DNA of 37,362 nt, taken from contig JADGDF010000023.1 of NCBI GenBank assembly GCA_016745055.1, positions 1 through 37,362 of the forward strand, read 5' to 3'. Source of the stretch: Thiotrichaceae bacterium. Its GTDB lineage: Bacteria; Pseudomonadota; Gammaproteobacteria; Beggiatoales; Beggiatoaceae. A program made the translations under genes and the position numbers. Below, one piece after another: positions 7,661 to 16,879 of this stretch. The notes under the pieces were generated by a model. The model searched no databases, was not told the origin of the DNA, and saw nothing but the letters and a program-made list of their open reading frames with translations. Each line of letters starts with the position of its first letter. The stretch's first letter is position 1.

Positions 7661-8467
7661 TTAAAAAACTAATAAACGAATATTGGTGGCAACAGGGTCT
7701 TTATTATTTGTTTTCGATACTTCTAAGCGAAATTCAAAAATAAGGTCACGGTTAGGGAGTTGGGTAACGTTAATTTCTTCGGGCAAACTAGATTCATGGA
7801 AAAAAGCTGCGCTGTAGGGTGAGTCTTGATTACGAGAATCAGTAATCCATAAACCAGGGCCTATGCTATCCATATAACGCATGAAACCAAAACAACGATC
7901 TTCATAGTAATGGGAACAATAACCGCGCACAATTGAACCAACGTCTCCCCAGTTAGTACTGGTAAAATCCAGCCGTTTAGAAGGAAGTAAATTGGGGATA
8001 AAGTAACCTGAAATAAACATATCTGCTTCACGTTTTAAATCAGAAGAGACATTTTCAAAGGCAATCACTTCTACCCGACAACCATGATTTTGTAATGCCC
8101 GAACAACTTGAACAAAGTCACCATCACCAGTCACTATTAGAACTCGGTCTAAATTTTGTGATTGCAACAGTGCATCGACTGCCATATCTAAGTCAGCATT
8201 TGCTTTGCCGTAACGATTCCCTTTTTCATCTTCATACCACTTAACATTTTTTTGAATAACTTTAAAACCATATTCTCTTAGCACTGAAAAATAATTATTC
8301 GTATTTTTGCGATAAACAACATCTTCTCTGGCTCTTTCAATATCAAAACTGACATAAGCATTTAATCGTATTGCTTCAGCACCATCACGACAGGCAAATT
8401 CTCTTAAAATATCATAATGCATCCCATATCCCCCATTCCGGTTAATATTGGCTACATCAACATACAC
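7661..8467 (-). CDS. NYN-domain (LabA/DUF88-type) putative ribonuclease
   Basis: About 268 residues. The N-terminal 160 form a NYN domain (PIN-like nuclease fold). YVDVANINRNGGYG carries the first acidic residue, ADLDMAVDALL the central one, and VLIVTGDGDFVQVVRALQ the C-terminal acidic pair. The remaining 100 residues match no domain I know. GTG at 8467 is the first conventional start, but it cuts the usual KIG off the first beta strand. The frame stays open upstream as LLKSSVKIG, with CTG at 8492-8494 and AGGAG eight bases before it, so a rare start codon is plausible. Cellular role unknown; it probably acts on RNA. Confidence 0.85.
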   Translation of the reverse strand: MYVDVANINRNGGYGMHYDILREFACRDGAEAIRLNAYVSFDIERAREDVVYRKNTNNYFSVLREYGFKVIQKNVKWYEDEKGNRYGKANADLDMAVDALLQSQNLDRVLIVTGDGDFVQVVRALQNHGCRVEVIAFENVSSDLKREADMFISGYFIPNLLPSKRLDFTSTNWGDVGSIVRGYCSHYYEDRCFGFMRYMDSIGPGLWITDSRNQDSPYSAAFFHESSLPEEINVTQLPNRDLIFEFRLEVSKTNNKDPVATNIRLLVF

Positions 8468-8759
8468 ACCAATTTTTACGCTTGATTTTAACAGTGTTTA
8501 ATCTCCTGAATTTTTTAAAAGTGATCACAGTACATATCTTATCATTTTATGGTACAGGTTGCGCCAAAAAAAGTTCCAAATTCACATAGGTGGAGCGGGA
8601 CTTTATTTAACAGCTTGAGCAGCTAAGGTGCCTGAAATAGCACCTCATTTTACATGGTTTTCACATGTTGCGTTGTAACCAGGGCTTATGGCTAAAATTT
8701 TAGCACAGGTAAACTAAATTGCAGCTTAAGTTAGATGAGGTTTGTAATTCCACCCGAAA

Positions 8760-8868
8760 GGTCACTGCCATTAAGTTAAGCTCGTAGGAGTGCAAACTTT
8801 AAGTTTGCACACGCAAGATAAATCTTGCACGCCAAACTGAAAAAATCCTTAACTTAATGGCTGTGACC
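8760..8868. repeat. Nested inverted-repeat (MITE-like or cruciform) element
   Basis: The outer arms are 21 bp with one mismatch (8760-8780 with 8848-8868; left arm begins GGTCACTGCCATTAAG). Inside are two further perfect palindromes, 8790-8810 (10-bp arms GTGCAAACTT) and 8813-8828 (GCAAGAT-AA-ATCTTGC). CCCGAAA occurs at 8753-8759 and again at 8867-8873, overlapping the right arm. That could be a target duplication or chance. Confidence 0.7.
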
Positions 8869-8936
8869 CGAAACGTTTGGATGCAGTATACTCAAAGCTC
8901 ATCTGTTCAGTTTTTCAGATGCTCAAAATCTATTTA

Positions 8937-8952
8937 GCAAGATAAATCTTGC
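8937..8952. repeat. Second copy of palindrome GCAAGATAAATCTTGC
   Basis: A perfect 16-base palindrome, identical to 8813-8828. The half-site TTTATCTTGC also occurs near 2963-2972. Confidence 0.6.
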
Positions 8953-9129
8953 TTTCTTTGAAGGATTGACATGATTTCTTGAAAGTATACAAGCCTTCTA
9001 CTATGTAAAAATAAACCCTTGCTTTCCTTTTGCAAGCGGTTTTAGTTTGGGTTAGACTTGATTCAATCAATGCCTTCTCAATGGGCAAAAATTGTCATTT
9101 GGTCATCGTCAAATTTATGGAGAAAACTA

Positions 9130-10032
9130 ATGCGTCAGCCAACACAACATCCTATTATTTTTGGGGAAGTCTTATACGATGTATTCCCTGATGGTAATCA
9201 AGTGTTGGGTGGTGCCCCATTTAACGTTGCTTGGCATTTACAAGGCTTTGGCTTAAAACCTCTGTTAGTCACACGCATAGGTCAAGATAGCCCTGGCCAT
9301 CGCGTATTAAATGCTCTTAGTAATGCTTATATTTCCCCCAGAACTATTCAAAAAGACCCTGAACAATCAACGGGGGTAGTGCAAGTCTTTGCTCAACAAG
9401 ATAAAGTACACTTTGAAATTCCAGACAAACAAGCCTATGATTTTATTGACAGTGACCAAGCAGTCACCGCCTTATTTAATGTCTCTTGCCGTTTACTTTA
9501 TCATGGCACACTTGCCCTTCGTCACCCAATTTCCCGCAGTGCTTGGCAAACTTTGGTTAAAACCTTAAATATCCCTATTTTTTGTGACTTAAATTTACGT
9601 GCACCTTGGTGGGATCAAAAATTATTAGAACTTAGTTTACAAACAGCAACTTGGTTGAAAGCCAATGAAAGTGAGATGGTAGCAATTGAGCCTCGCTTTG
9701 GAAAAACAAATCAAAGCAGTGTTTTAGAGTCCGTCTGTCAGCGTCACCACTTAGAATTACTGGTTGTCACTTTAGGTAAGCAAGGCGCTTTGTTAAAACG
9801 ACCAGGTCGGGCTTTAATCCACTATATGCCAGATTCACAAATAACAATTGTAGATACTGTGGGTGCAGGTGATGCCCTAAGTGCAGTACTTATCGCTGGT
9901 TTACTTCAAAAATGGCCAGATGAATTAATGTTACAGCGCGCAGTAAATTTCGCCGCACAGGTATGTCAATTGCAAGGTGCAACAACGGCAGATTGGAAAT
10001 TTTATAAATCCACTACGAATTCATGGCACTAA
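9130..10032 (+). CDS. PfkB-family sugar kinase (fructokinase-like)
   Basis: A 300-residue ribokinase/PfkB-family kinase that transfers ATP phosphate to a sugar. FGEVLYDVFPDG followed by GGAPFNVAWHLQGFGL is the N-terminal substrate signature. VDTVGAGDALSAVLIAGLL is the C-terminal signature, with the catalytic base Asp in GAGD and the anion hole glycines. The opening resembles fructokinase-type members, but the substrate cannot be fixed from sequence alone. The start is taken at ATG 9130, with GGAGA six bases upstream. The frame is open from 9058, but those codons look unlike any PfkB N-terminus. No sugar transporter or regulator is next to it. Confidence 0.85.
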   Translation: MRQPTQHPIIFGEVLYDVFPDGNQVLGGAPFNVAWHLQGFGLKPLLVTRIGQDSPGHRVLNALSNAYISPRTIQKDPEQSTGVVQVFAQQDKVHFEIPDKQAYDFIDSDQAVTALFNVSCRLLYHGTLALRHPISRSAWQTLVKTLNIPIFCDLNLRAPWWDQKLLELSLQTATWLKANESEMVAIEPRFGKTNQSSVLESVCQRHHLELLVVTLGKQGALLKRPGRALIHYMPDSQITIVDTVGAGDALSAVLIAGLLQKWPDELMLQRAVNFAAQVCQLQGATTADWKFYKSTTNSWH

Positions 10033-10416
10033 TAAATTTCGTGAAATAAACATTAGATTATTTGTCATGGAAACTTAATATTTCTAATGAACGCTCTGCT
10101 TTTTAATAGGTGATTTAAAATATATCTATTTCCTCTCTCAATACGTTTTACCATGAGTTAAAGAAAGGTGACTCACCAACGGCCTTATTAAATGTAGTAA
10201 GGTACTTGCAGGAGTCATCCAATCCTGATAGAGTAAATATTTACCCTTTCTAAAAGGTTTAATCTTACGCACTTGAGAATTATAGGACAGACATATTTAA
10301 GGGAATCAGCATAAACGGCTTGCAGTATAGTCATCAATGCTTTCTCAACTGCGTAATCATTCTGAAGTAGTGAAAACATGAAGTACTATAACCATTTATA
10401 AATTGAGGAGTTAAAT
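10033..10416. other. Intergenic region with nothing recognised
   Basis: About 380 bp of AT-rich sequence. No credible frame, tRNA or strong hairpin was seen apart from GAGGAG just before the next ATG. It should contain the promoter of the alanine-rich gene. Confidence 0.4.
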
Positions 10417-10881
10417 ATGTCTAACACAAAATTAGCCTTAGCGATTACTGGTATTTTAGGTATGTTGGCAGCCCCTGTGTTTGCAGCAGACGAAGCCACA
10501 GTGGCTAAAGAAGTAACAGAAGCGAATGTAGCTGCTGATGTTGCAGCTAAAGAAGTTTCTGAAGCTAACACGGCTGCTGATGCTGCTGCTAAAGAAGCCG
10601 CTGAAGCTGATGCTGCCACTGCGGCTGCAGCTAAAGAAGCTGCTGATGCTGATGCTGCTAAAGCTGCTGCTGAAAAAGAAGCCGCTGAAGCTAAAGCTGC
10701 TGAAGTTGCCGCTGCCGCTGAAGTAGCAGAAGCAAATGTGACTGCCGATGCTGCAGCTAAAGAAGCTGCTGAAGCTGATGCTGCCACTGCGGCTGCAGCT
10801 AAAGAAGCTGCTGAAGCTGACGTTGAACGGATGAAGCTACCAACACAAGCACAACCAACAGTTGATGCTCCTGCTATGTAA
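10417..10881 (+). CDS. Exported alanine-rich coiled-coil protein made of 14-residue repeats
   Basis: A 154-residue protein. A signal peptide covers about residues 1-23 (hydrophobic core, cleavage after VFA). From residue 30 the mature part is seven 14-residue repeats plus a divergent eighth, of the form AKEAAEADAATAAA. Two heptads per unit with Ala in most core positions and alternating Lys/Glu suggest a long alpha-helical rod or coiled coil. The last 17 residues are Pro/Thr/Gln-rich. It lacks the Lpp lipobox and C-terminal Lys. GAGGAG lies seven bases before the ATG. Function is unknown; a periplasmic spacer or structural role is inference. The long frame opposite it (10386-10886, minus) is a by-product of the Ala codons. 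Confidence 0.8.
   Translation: MSNTKLALAITGILGMLAAPVFAADEATVAKEVTEANVAADVAAKEVSEANTAADAAAKEAAEADAATAAAAKEAADADAAKAAAEKEAAEAKAAEVAAAAEVAEANVTADAAAKEAAEADAATAAAAKEAAEADVERMKLPTQAQPTVDAPAM
10504..10839 (+). repeat. 42-bp coding tandem repeat, eight units
   Basis: Eight in-phase 42-bp units encode the 14-residue repeats. Units three and seven are almost identical at the nucleotide level (GCTGATGCTGCCACTGCGGC occurs in both). This points to recent duplication or recombination within the array. The unit number is likely to vary between strains. Confidence 0.75.
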
Positions 10882-10905
10882 TCCACTTAAGCGCTAATGT
10901 GTTAT

Positions 10906-10938
10906 TTTCGTTCTCACATTAACCATGTGGGAACGAAA
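10906..10938. terminator. Strong hairpin between the alanine-rich gene and psd
   Basis: Arms of 14 bp (10906-10919, TTTCGTTCTCACAT; 10925-10938, ATGTGGGAACGAAA) with one G-T wobble and a five-base loop. It lies 25 bases after the alanine-rich stop. No T-run follows on the plus strand, so it may be a processing or attenuation structure rather than a full terminator. Confidence 0.5.
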
Positions 10939-10965
10939 GAAAGCGTTTACCTTAGTTATTTTTCT

Positions 10966-11811
10966 ATGTTACCAACCAGTTCCCTAAGTGATAGATTTAA
11001 AACCCTACCACAATACCTTATTCCTCATCATTTACTTTCTCGTTTTGTTCATCATTTAACTCAATTACAACTAGGTTTTTTGACACACTGGATCATTCGC
11101 CTATTTATTAAGGTTTATGGTGTTGATATGCAACTTGCGCAAAACGTCGATCCTAAAAATTATCTAAGTTTTAACCATTTTTTTACCCGTGCACTCACAC
11201 CTGAAGCACGTCCACTAGCAAAGGCAACTCTATTAAGTCCAGTTGATGGTGAAATTAGTCAACTTGGTATCATCGAAAATCAAAGTTTACTACAAGCCAA
11301 AGGTCACGCCTTCAAATTGACTAATTTACTTGCTGGCGAAGAGCAATTAGCGGCTTTATTTAATGATGGCTTATTTTGCACTATTTATTTATCCCCACGC
11401 GATTATCACCGTATTCACATGCCTATGTCGGGTCAGCTTACAAAAATGATTTATGTACCTGGTAAATTATTTAGCGTCAATCAGCGGACTAGCCGTGTTG
11501 TGCCCAATTTATTTGCTCGTAATGAACGCAGTATTTGTCTATTTGAAACAGACCTGGGGCCAATGGCTGTTATTTTAGTAGGTGCACTATTCGTTGGCAG
11601 CACGGAAACTGTTTGGACAGGGACTTTACCTTATGCACGTAATATTCGCCACTGGGAATATGAAACACCTATATCATTGCAACAAGGGGAAGAAATGGGA
11701 CGTTTTAATATGGGTTCCACCGTAATTTTACTCCTCAATCCTGCTCAAAAAGCATGGCTTGACAATTTACAACCTCAAACTAAGGTTATCATGGGCCAAG
11801 CCCTGATTTGA
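10966..11811 (+). CDS. psd: Phosphatidylserine decarboxylase
   Basis: A 281-residue inner-membrane enzyme that makes phosphatidylethanolamine from phosphatidylserine. Landmarks: FNHFFTRALTPEARPL, SPVDGEISQLG, LQAKGHAFKLTNLLAG, the histidine-bearing LSPRDYHRIHMPMSG, LFSVNQRTSRVVPNLFARNER, and near the C-terminus MGRFNMGSTVILL. There the Gly-Ser bond is the self-cleavage site that yields the pyruvoyl group. The start is taken at ATG 10966, which aligns with the family N-terminus. The frame is open from 10897, but that segment lies inside a hairpin and is not conserved. lpxB follows after nine bases. The stop codon overlaps the lpxB ribosome binding site (TGAGGA), so the two are coupled. Confidence 0.95.
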   Translation: MLPTSSLSDRFKTLPQYLIPHHLLSRFVHHLTQLQLGFLTHWIIRLFIKVYGVDMQLAQNVDPKNYLSFNHFFTRALTPEARPLAKATLLSPVDGEISQLGIIENQSLLQAKGHAFKLTNLLAGEEQLAALFNDGLFCTIYLSPRDYHRIHMPMSGQLTKMIYVPGKLFSVNQRTSRVVPNLFARNERSICLFETDLGPMAVILVGALFVGSTETVWTGTLPYARNIRHWEYETPISLQQGEEMGRFNMGSTVILLLNPAQKAWLDNLQPQTKVIMGQALI

Positions 11812-11820
11812 GGAAACTTC

Positions 11821-12951
11821 ATGCATATTGGTATTGTTGCAGGCGAATTATCAGGGGATTTACTTGGCGGCAGTTTGATTCGTACTTTACGTGAATGTTA
11901 CCCGAATGCTCAGATAGAGGGGGTTGGTGGACAACACATGCTTGCAGCCGGATTTGATACTTATTATCCCTTGGAAACTCTTTCTGTGATGGGATTAGTC
12001 GAAGTTATCAAACATTTTCGTCGCATAAAGCAGTGCCGAGATCAGTTGCGTGACCATTTTTTAGCTTCTCCACCAGATGTTTTTGTGGGGATTGATGCGC
12101 CGGATTTTAATTTAGGTTTGGAACGCATTTTAAAGCAAACAGGTATTCCTACCGTGCATTATGTTAGTCCTTCTGTTTGGGCTTGGCGACAATATCGTTT
12201 ACCTAAAATTGCACAAGCTTGTGACTTAATGTTGACCTTATTTCCCTTTGAAGCGGAATATTATCAACAACATCAAATTCCTGTTAAATTTGTGGGTCAC
12301 CCGTTAGCTGATGAAATTCCTTTGCATATTGACTCACAGATTGCCCGTCAGCGTTTAAACTTGGAAGATAAAACTTGGATTGCTTTATTGCCAGGCAGTC
12401 GTGTGCAGGAAGTAGAAAAATTAGGTACTTTGTTTCTACAAACAGCGCAATGGCTCATTGATAGAGAAAAAAATTTAAATTTTATTGTTCCTTTGGCAAA
12501 TTCCAAAATAAAGTCTCTATTTTTACAACAATTAGCAGAATTTGATTTGCCAATTAAACTTGTGGACGGTCAATCGCGCGAAGTGATGACAGTAGCAGAT
12601 GTCATTTTGATGGCTTCTGGTACTGCAACTTTGGAAGCTATGTTATTAAAAAAACCGATGGTAGTGGCTTATCGTTTAGCCCCAGCCACCTACTGGTTAG
12701 CCAAAAAATTGGTGAAAGTACCCTATTTTTCATTGCCTAATTTACTCGCAAAACGGTCCATTGTACCTGAATTTTTACAACATGAAGCGACGGCTGAAAA
12801 TTTGGGTAAAGCCATTCTATTTTGGTTAGAACACCCTAATCAGGCTGATCAATTAACAACTATTTTTACAGACTTACACCAATCACTTCGCCAATCAGCT
12901 AGCCACCAAGCAGCTCAAGGGATTCTTTCGTTAACACAAGTTGTTAAGTGA
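11821..12951 (+). CDS. lpxB: Lipid-A-disaccharide synthase
   Basis: A 376-residue GT19-family glycosyltransferase. It joins UDP-2,3-diacylglucosamine and lipid X to form the lipid A disaccharide at the inner membrane. Family landmarks: GIVAGELSGDLLGGSLIRTL at the N-terminus; VGIDAPDFNLGLE; GIPTVHYVSPSVWAWRQYR; ALLPGSRVQEVEKL; ASGTATLEAMLLKKPMVVAY; and the C-terminal VPYFSLPNLLAKRSIVPEFL. Full length compared with E. coli (382). Pairing with psd instead of the usual lpxD-fabZ-lpxA cluster is uncommon, though both products build the envelope. No clear terminator follows. Confidence 0.97.
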   Translation: MHIGIVAGELSGDLLGGSLIRTLRECYPNAQIEGVGGQHMLAAGFDTYYPLETLSVMGLVEVIKHFRRIKQCRDQLRDHFLASPPDVFVGIDAPDFNLGLERILKQTGIPTVHYVSPSVWAWRQYRLPKIAQACDLMLTLFPFEAEYYQQHQIPVKFVGHPLADEIPLHIDSQIARQRLNLEDKTWIALLPGSRVQEVEKLGTLFLQTAQWLIDREKNLNFIVPLANSKIKSLFLQQLAEFDLPIKLVDGQSREVMTVADVILMASGTATLEAMLLKKPMVVAYRLAPATYWLAKKLVKVPYFSLPNLLAKRSIVPEFLQHEATAENLGKAILFWLEHPNQADQLTTIFTDLHQSLRQSASHQAAQGILSLTQVVK

Positions 12952-13174
12952 TAGCTATTCTTCAGTATTATTTTATTTTCCTCTACTTTATAATGTTTTT
13001 CTAGTTGACTGCATTGAAAAATCTGAAAAATAATACCTAGATTTTTAGGTTAATTTTCAGGAATTAACATATATTTTATAATTAAATGTATTCAAAATAT
13101 CTGGGAAAATGTCCTATACTGTACTGTATATTTGGTAGCTAGTTACCTTAAATGTAATAAAGAGGGAAAACCTA

Positions 13175-16100
13175 ATGTTTAACCGCTATTTTTGCCTGTT
13201 TAAGCGATATATTATTCAAATAAGCTTGATGTGGAGTATTTTGATTTCAAGTTTTAGTGCCTATGCTGTTTGTGAAAGAGTCACAGAAATTCCAGTTGTG
13301 GAATGTGAAACTTTGGTTGATTTTTATAATGGGTTAGATGGCCCAAATTGGACTGATAGCCCTGGTAATCAATGGACATTAACTGATACACCATGCAGTT
13401 GGACGGGGGTAGAATGTATCAATGACCATGTGCAAAAAATTCATCGTGTTAGCCAACAATTAAACGGTGCTTTAACGTCGTTGGCTGCCTTAACTCAACT
13501 GGAATCACTTGATGTCACCGATAATAAAGTACAAGGAACTTTAGATGTTACTTTACTTCCCATCAGCCTTAAAGTTTTGGAGTTAGGTATTAATGAATTG
13601 GAGAATAATCTGGAGGTTGGCCCACTTGCGGCACTTACTAATTTATCCCAACTAACCATTCTCAACTTAAGTGGTAATCGTTTTAATGGTGAACTACCTG
13701 ATCTCAGTGTTTTAAACCTAACAGAAATTGATGTCAGTGCAAATGCTTTATATGGTTTATCACAAGGTCTACCGCCTACTTGGTTGGAAAATATTCCTGA
13801 AGTTAATATTAGTTATAATACTTTTGAGATTGAAAATTTAATACCCAGTTTGAGAGAACATTTGGCCAATCAAAACAATAATTTGGATACTCAAACTATT
13901 CCACCAACGGTAACAAGTATCATTCGTTTATCTGCTAGCAATGCGCAAGTTAGTTGGGTACCGATTACTTATAGCGGTGATACAGGTTTTTATGAAGTTC
14001 ATTGTTATGATCATCCGCTTGACAACCCTGGCCCTCCCATTAGTTCACAGCGCACAGTAGATAAAAATGCGACTTCCTTAATTATTCAGGGTTTGACCGC
14101 TGACACAAATTACTTTTGTGGAATTAGAACTGTGACCGAACCCCATAGTATCCAAAAAAATACGGTTGGACTCACCGTTTCATTTGGGGAAATTCAAGCA
14201 CAAGTTGCTAATAATCAAGCGCCCATACTTGAGCCGATTCCTAATCAGGCAATTACGTTAGGTGACAGATTAACACTCACAGCAAAAGCGAGTGATCCTG
14301 ATAATGATCCATTGGTGTTTAGTTTACTACCTAACGTTCTAGTAGGCACAACAATCAATGCTACAACGGGTGTATTTCAATGGATACCCGCAGCAGGTGG
14401 TAATTTTCCTGTCACCATTATGGTGTCTGACTTTGGACATTCCTCCACCGCAACGTTGACAGACAGTGTGATTTTTTCTGTTGATGTCAATCAGGCACCG
14501 GTCCTACAACCTGTTGCAAAACAAACCGTGAAGGTAGGAGATACCGTAAAATTTACAGCCATTGCCACGGATATTAACAAGCATCAACTGCAATATAACA
14601 TCACAAATTTACCAACTGATGCAAGATTTAATACAGAAACAGGGAACTTTCAATGGCAACCAACAGTCCCAATGACAACAAACCTCAATGTGACTGTTAC
14701 TGAACTAAATGGTAAACCGACTAACTTGATGGCAAATCAAACGGTGATAATTGAAGTTTTAGCCCAACCTGATGATCCAACGCCTCCCACTGAAACACCG
14801 AGTACAGGTACACCCGTCAATTCAGGCTTAGTTATTTTCGAACCTATTGTAGATTTAAACATTAATACGATTGTTAGAAATACACAAGGTAACATTTTGG
14901 AAAATCCAACTATTGGTAAAAATGCGAGTATTTCTGGTGGTATTTTATCAGGCAACATTACTAATCAAGGTTTAGTTTCAAATACTGTCATTACTGGTAC
15001 ACTCACGGGAGGTCGTTTGAGTGGAACAATTATCAACCAAGGTACTATTTGTGGGACTGAAATATCAATTTATGCTACTGTGATAGGTGGTTTATTTTGT
15101 GATCTCACTGATAATTACGGCAAAGTTGTTAATTCAACCATTTTATCTTCAGGTTCTATTGAAGGAGGCGAAGCCAGTAAGCGGGTTAGAAACTATGGAC
15201 TATTGAAAGACGTTACCTTAGAGCCGTTTGCTCAAGTGGTTGGTGGCAAAATGGAAGGTAAAATTATTGGAGATGAAAAAGGTATTGCACAAATTGGTGC
15301 AACCGAAATTGCTGAAGATTCAACACTTTGTAATGTACGCCTTAGTCCTACCGTTCTTTTACCGAAAAATGTTAATCTATGTGAAAACGTCTTATTTCCT
15401 GAAATTCCTGAAGAACCCATTTTAGAAGATTTTGGCATTGACCCACAGAGCATACCTCAATTTGACGCACAACGTGTCAGTGAGATAGAACCAGCAGCAT
15501 TTGGCTATTTTACAAGCAAGGAATTTAAATCTATTCCATCAGAAGCGCTAGTCACTATCATGCCAGAGCAAATTTCTGCTATCCGAGTTGAAACTTTGGA
15601 AGATATGACACCAGCACAGTTTGCCCAGATTCCTTTAACTAGCCTGTCTGGTTTTACGGCAGAAAATATAGGTGGGTTACCAGCAGAGGTGTTAACAACT
15701 GTGACTAAAGAGCAACTTAATGCTTTGGATGCCAAAAGTGTTCGAAAAAGTCAAACGTTAGCTGCTTTATTAACTAATTTAAACCCTGAACTTACACCTG
15801 CAGATGCGCAACACTTATTGCCAGAAAATTGGGCCATGGATGATATTGGACGTTTGACTGCCCCTAAAGGTGCTCAAGTCGGTTATAGCGTCATCCTACT
15901 TGACCCTGAAATACCAACACAAATTGATTTACCGTTGCAATTTAATTTGGGGACAGGATTTGGGTTAGCAGGTTGGTCAGAACCGGGTGAAAACTTACAA
16001 GATGATTTACAAGCTGCATTATCAATGCAAGATTTGCCATTCATCATCACTCAAGGTAAAGAAGGTATTTTGCAAATTGAAGGAGAAGGTAGTTTTAAAG

Positions 16101-16786
16101 ATGCCAATTTAGCATTTATTATTGATGTCGACAACGTCATACAAGCCGATCAAGAAGTGCCCGTTGGTTTATCTAATACCACAACAGGTAAATTTGTACT
16201 GACAACACCAAAAAGACAACAGTTCCCTTTGATTCCCACGACGCAAAATCCAGTTGGTTTATTTAAGTTATTAGCCGCACTACAATTAACCATTGATAAA
16301 AAAGGCATTACTTTAGCGACTGTTCCAGCCAATACACGGGCAGGTGGTTTTGTCCATCATGTATTTATGTTTGATCCTTTTATTTCACCCAATCCTCCAC
16401 CGCCTAATCATTTTAGCACTGGAATACATTTTCAAAGAAGAATCCGTGCAGCTAGTCCTGAACAAGGATTTATTGTTTACGAAAATAATACCTTGCAAGA
16501 TATTACTGCTACTGTACCTTCCCCTGAAATATTCATTGCTGAAGGTCTTAAATTTGAAGGCGTGGAAAATATTGGGTTCAATGTGGACGGTACATTTAGC
16601 CTTGTATTTCAAGGGGAAAATTTACGTGCTGTCCCCACTTTTGAAGTCAGTACTCGTGAAGTACAAGGTGATCCGCGTCGATTCAAGCCTAGTTTAGAAT
16701 TAAATGCAGATAACAGTTTACAGTATCAAGTTTTATATAATAATCAAATGCTGTCTCTTAAGCTCAATATTGTGGCAGAAGAATAA
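13175..16786 (+). CDS. Large exported mosaic protein (LRR, FN3, Ig-like, beta-helix-like)
   Basis: 1203 residues. The signal peptide ends near residue 31 (SAYA). Residues 40-220 are LRR: a cap CETLVDFYNGLDGPNWTDSPG with TPCSWTGVEC, then leucine-rich units such as LTILNLSGNRFNGELPDLS. About 239-340 is fibronectin type III. About 345-440 and 438-530 are two Ig/cadherin-like domains that both open NQAP[IV]L. A Pro/Thr linker follows, then a glycine-rich segment (about 565-705) with repeated SGGILSGNITNQG / TGGRLSGTIINQG patterns, likely a beta-helix. About 748-885 holds repeats around F-x-SIP, EQISAI and FTAENIGGLP. The C-terminus is beta-rich without an anchor motif. AGAGGG precedes the ATG. 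Probably surface-exposed or secreted; the binding partner is unknown. Confidence 0.85.
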   Translation: MFNRYFCLFKRYIIQISLMWSILISSFSAYAVCERVTEIPVVECETLVDFYNGLDGPNWTDSPGNQWTLTDTPCSWTGVECINDHVQKIHRVSQQLNGALTSLAALTQLESLDVTDNKVQGTLDVTLLPISLKVLELGINELENNLEVGPLAALTNLSQLTILNLSGNRFNGELPDLSVLNLTEIDVSANALYGLSQGLPPTWLENIPEVNISYNTFEIENLIPSLREHLANQNNNLDTQTIPPTVTSIIRLSASNAQVSWVPITYSGDTGFYEVHCYDHPLDNPGPPISSQRTVDKNATSLIIQGLTADTNYFCGIRTVTEPHSIQKNTVGLTVSFGEIQAQVANNQAPILEPIPNQAITLGDRLTLTAKASDPDNDPLVFSLLPNVLVGTTINATTGVFQWIPAAGGNFPVTIMVSDFGHSSTATLTDSVIFSVDVNQAPVLQPVAKQTVKVGDTVKFTAIATDINKHQLQYNITNLPTDARFNTETGNFQWQPTVPMTTNLNVTVTELNGKPTNLMANQTVIIEVLAQPDDPTPPTETPSTGTPVNSGLVIFEPIVDLNINTIVRNTQGNILENPTIGKNASISGGILSGNITNQGLVSNTVITGTLTGGRLSGTIINQGTICGTEISIYATVIGGLFCDLTDNYGKVVNSTILSSGSIEGGEASKRVRNYGLLKDVTLEPFAQVVGGKMEGKIIGDEKGIAQIGATEIAEDSTLCNVRLSPTVLLPKNVNLCENVLFPEIPEEPILEDFGIDPQSIPQFDAQRVSEIEPAAFGYFTSKEFKSIPSEALVTIMPEQISAIRVETLEDMTPAQFAQIPLTSLSGFTAENIGGLPAEVLTTVTKEQLNALDAKSVRKSQTLAALLTNLNPELTPADAQHLLPENWAMDDIGRLTAPKGAQVGYSVILLDPEIPTQIDLPLQFNLGTGFGLAGWSEPGENLQDDLQAALSMQDLPFIITQGKEGILQIEGEGSFKDANLAFIIDVDNVIQADQEVPVGLSNTTTGKFVLTTPKRQQFPLIPTTQNPVGLFKLLAALQLTIDKKGITLATVPANTRAGGFVHHVFMFDPFISPNPPPPNHFSTGIHFQRRIRAASPEQGFIVYENNTLQDITATVPSPEIFIAEGLKFEGVENIGFNVDGTFSLVFQGENLRAVPTFEVSTREVQGDPRRFKPSLELNADNSLQYQVLYNNQMLSLKLNIVAEE

Positions 16787-16879
16787 GTTTATAGAAGCTG
16801 TCTATGACACGTTTTCGTGACACATCGTGGATGAGTCTCTCGGTTGTTTCGGGAAATCCTGATTCTGACAAAAAAGACA

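Larger units (their letters stand above)
8495..9129. other. Long intergenic region rich in palindromes
   Basis: About 630 bp without a supportable gene, between divergent genes. It contains a nested inverted-repeat element (8760-8868), a separate copy of GCAAGATAAATCTTGC (8937-8952), and a 6-bp CATCTG/CAGATG hairpin near 8900-8921. The kinase ribosome binding site GGAGA is at the right end (about 9119-9123). Confidence 0.6.

Noticed and set aside
10504-10839. CRISPR-like regular spacing
   Set aside because: Units are contiguous 42-bp coding repeats without spacers.
10386-10886. 166-codon Ala/Ser-rich frame on the minus strand
   Set aside because: It is the mirror of the Ala-rich gene: GCT/GCA codons read backwards give Ser/Ala runs. 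The plus-strand frame has a signal peptide and a strong ribosome binding site.
16344-16697. 117-codon plus-strand frame inside the mosaic protein gene
   Set aside because: Shifted frame of the real gene, rich in Leu/Ile, no independent start signal.
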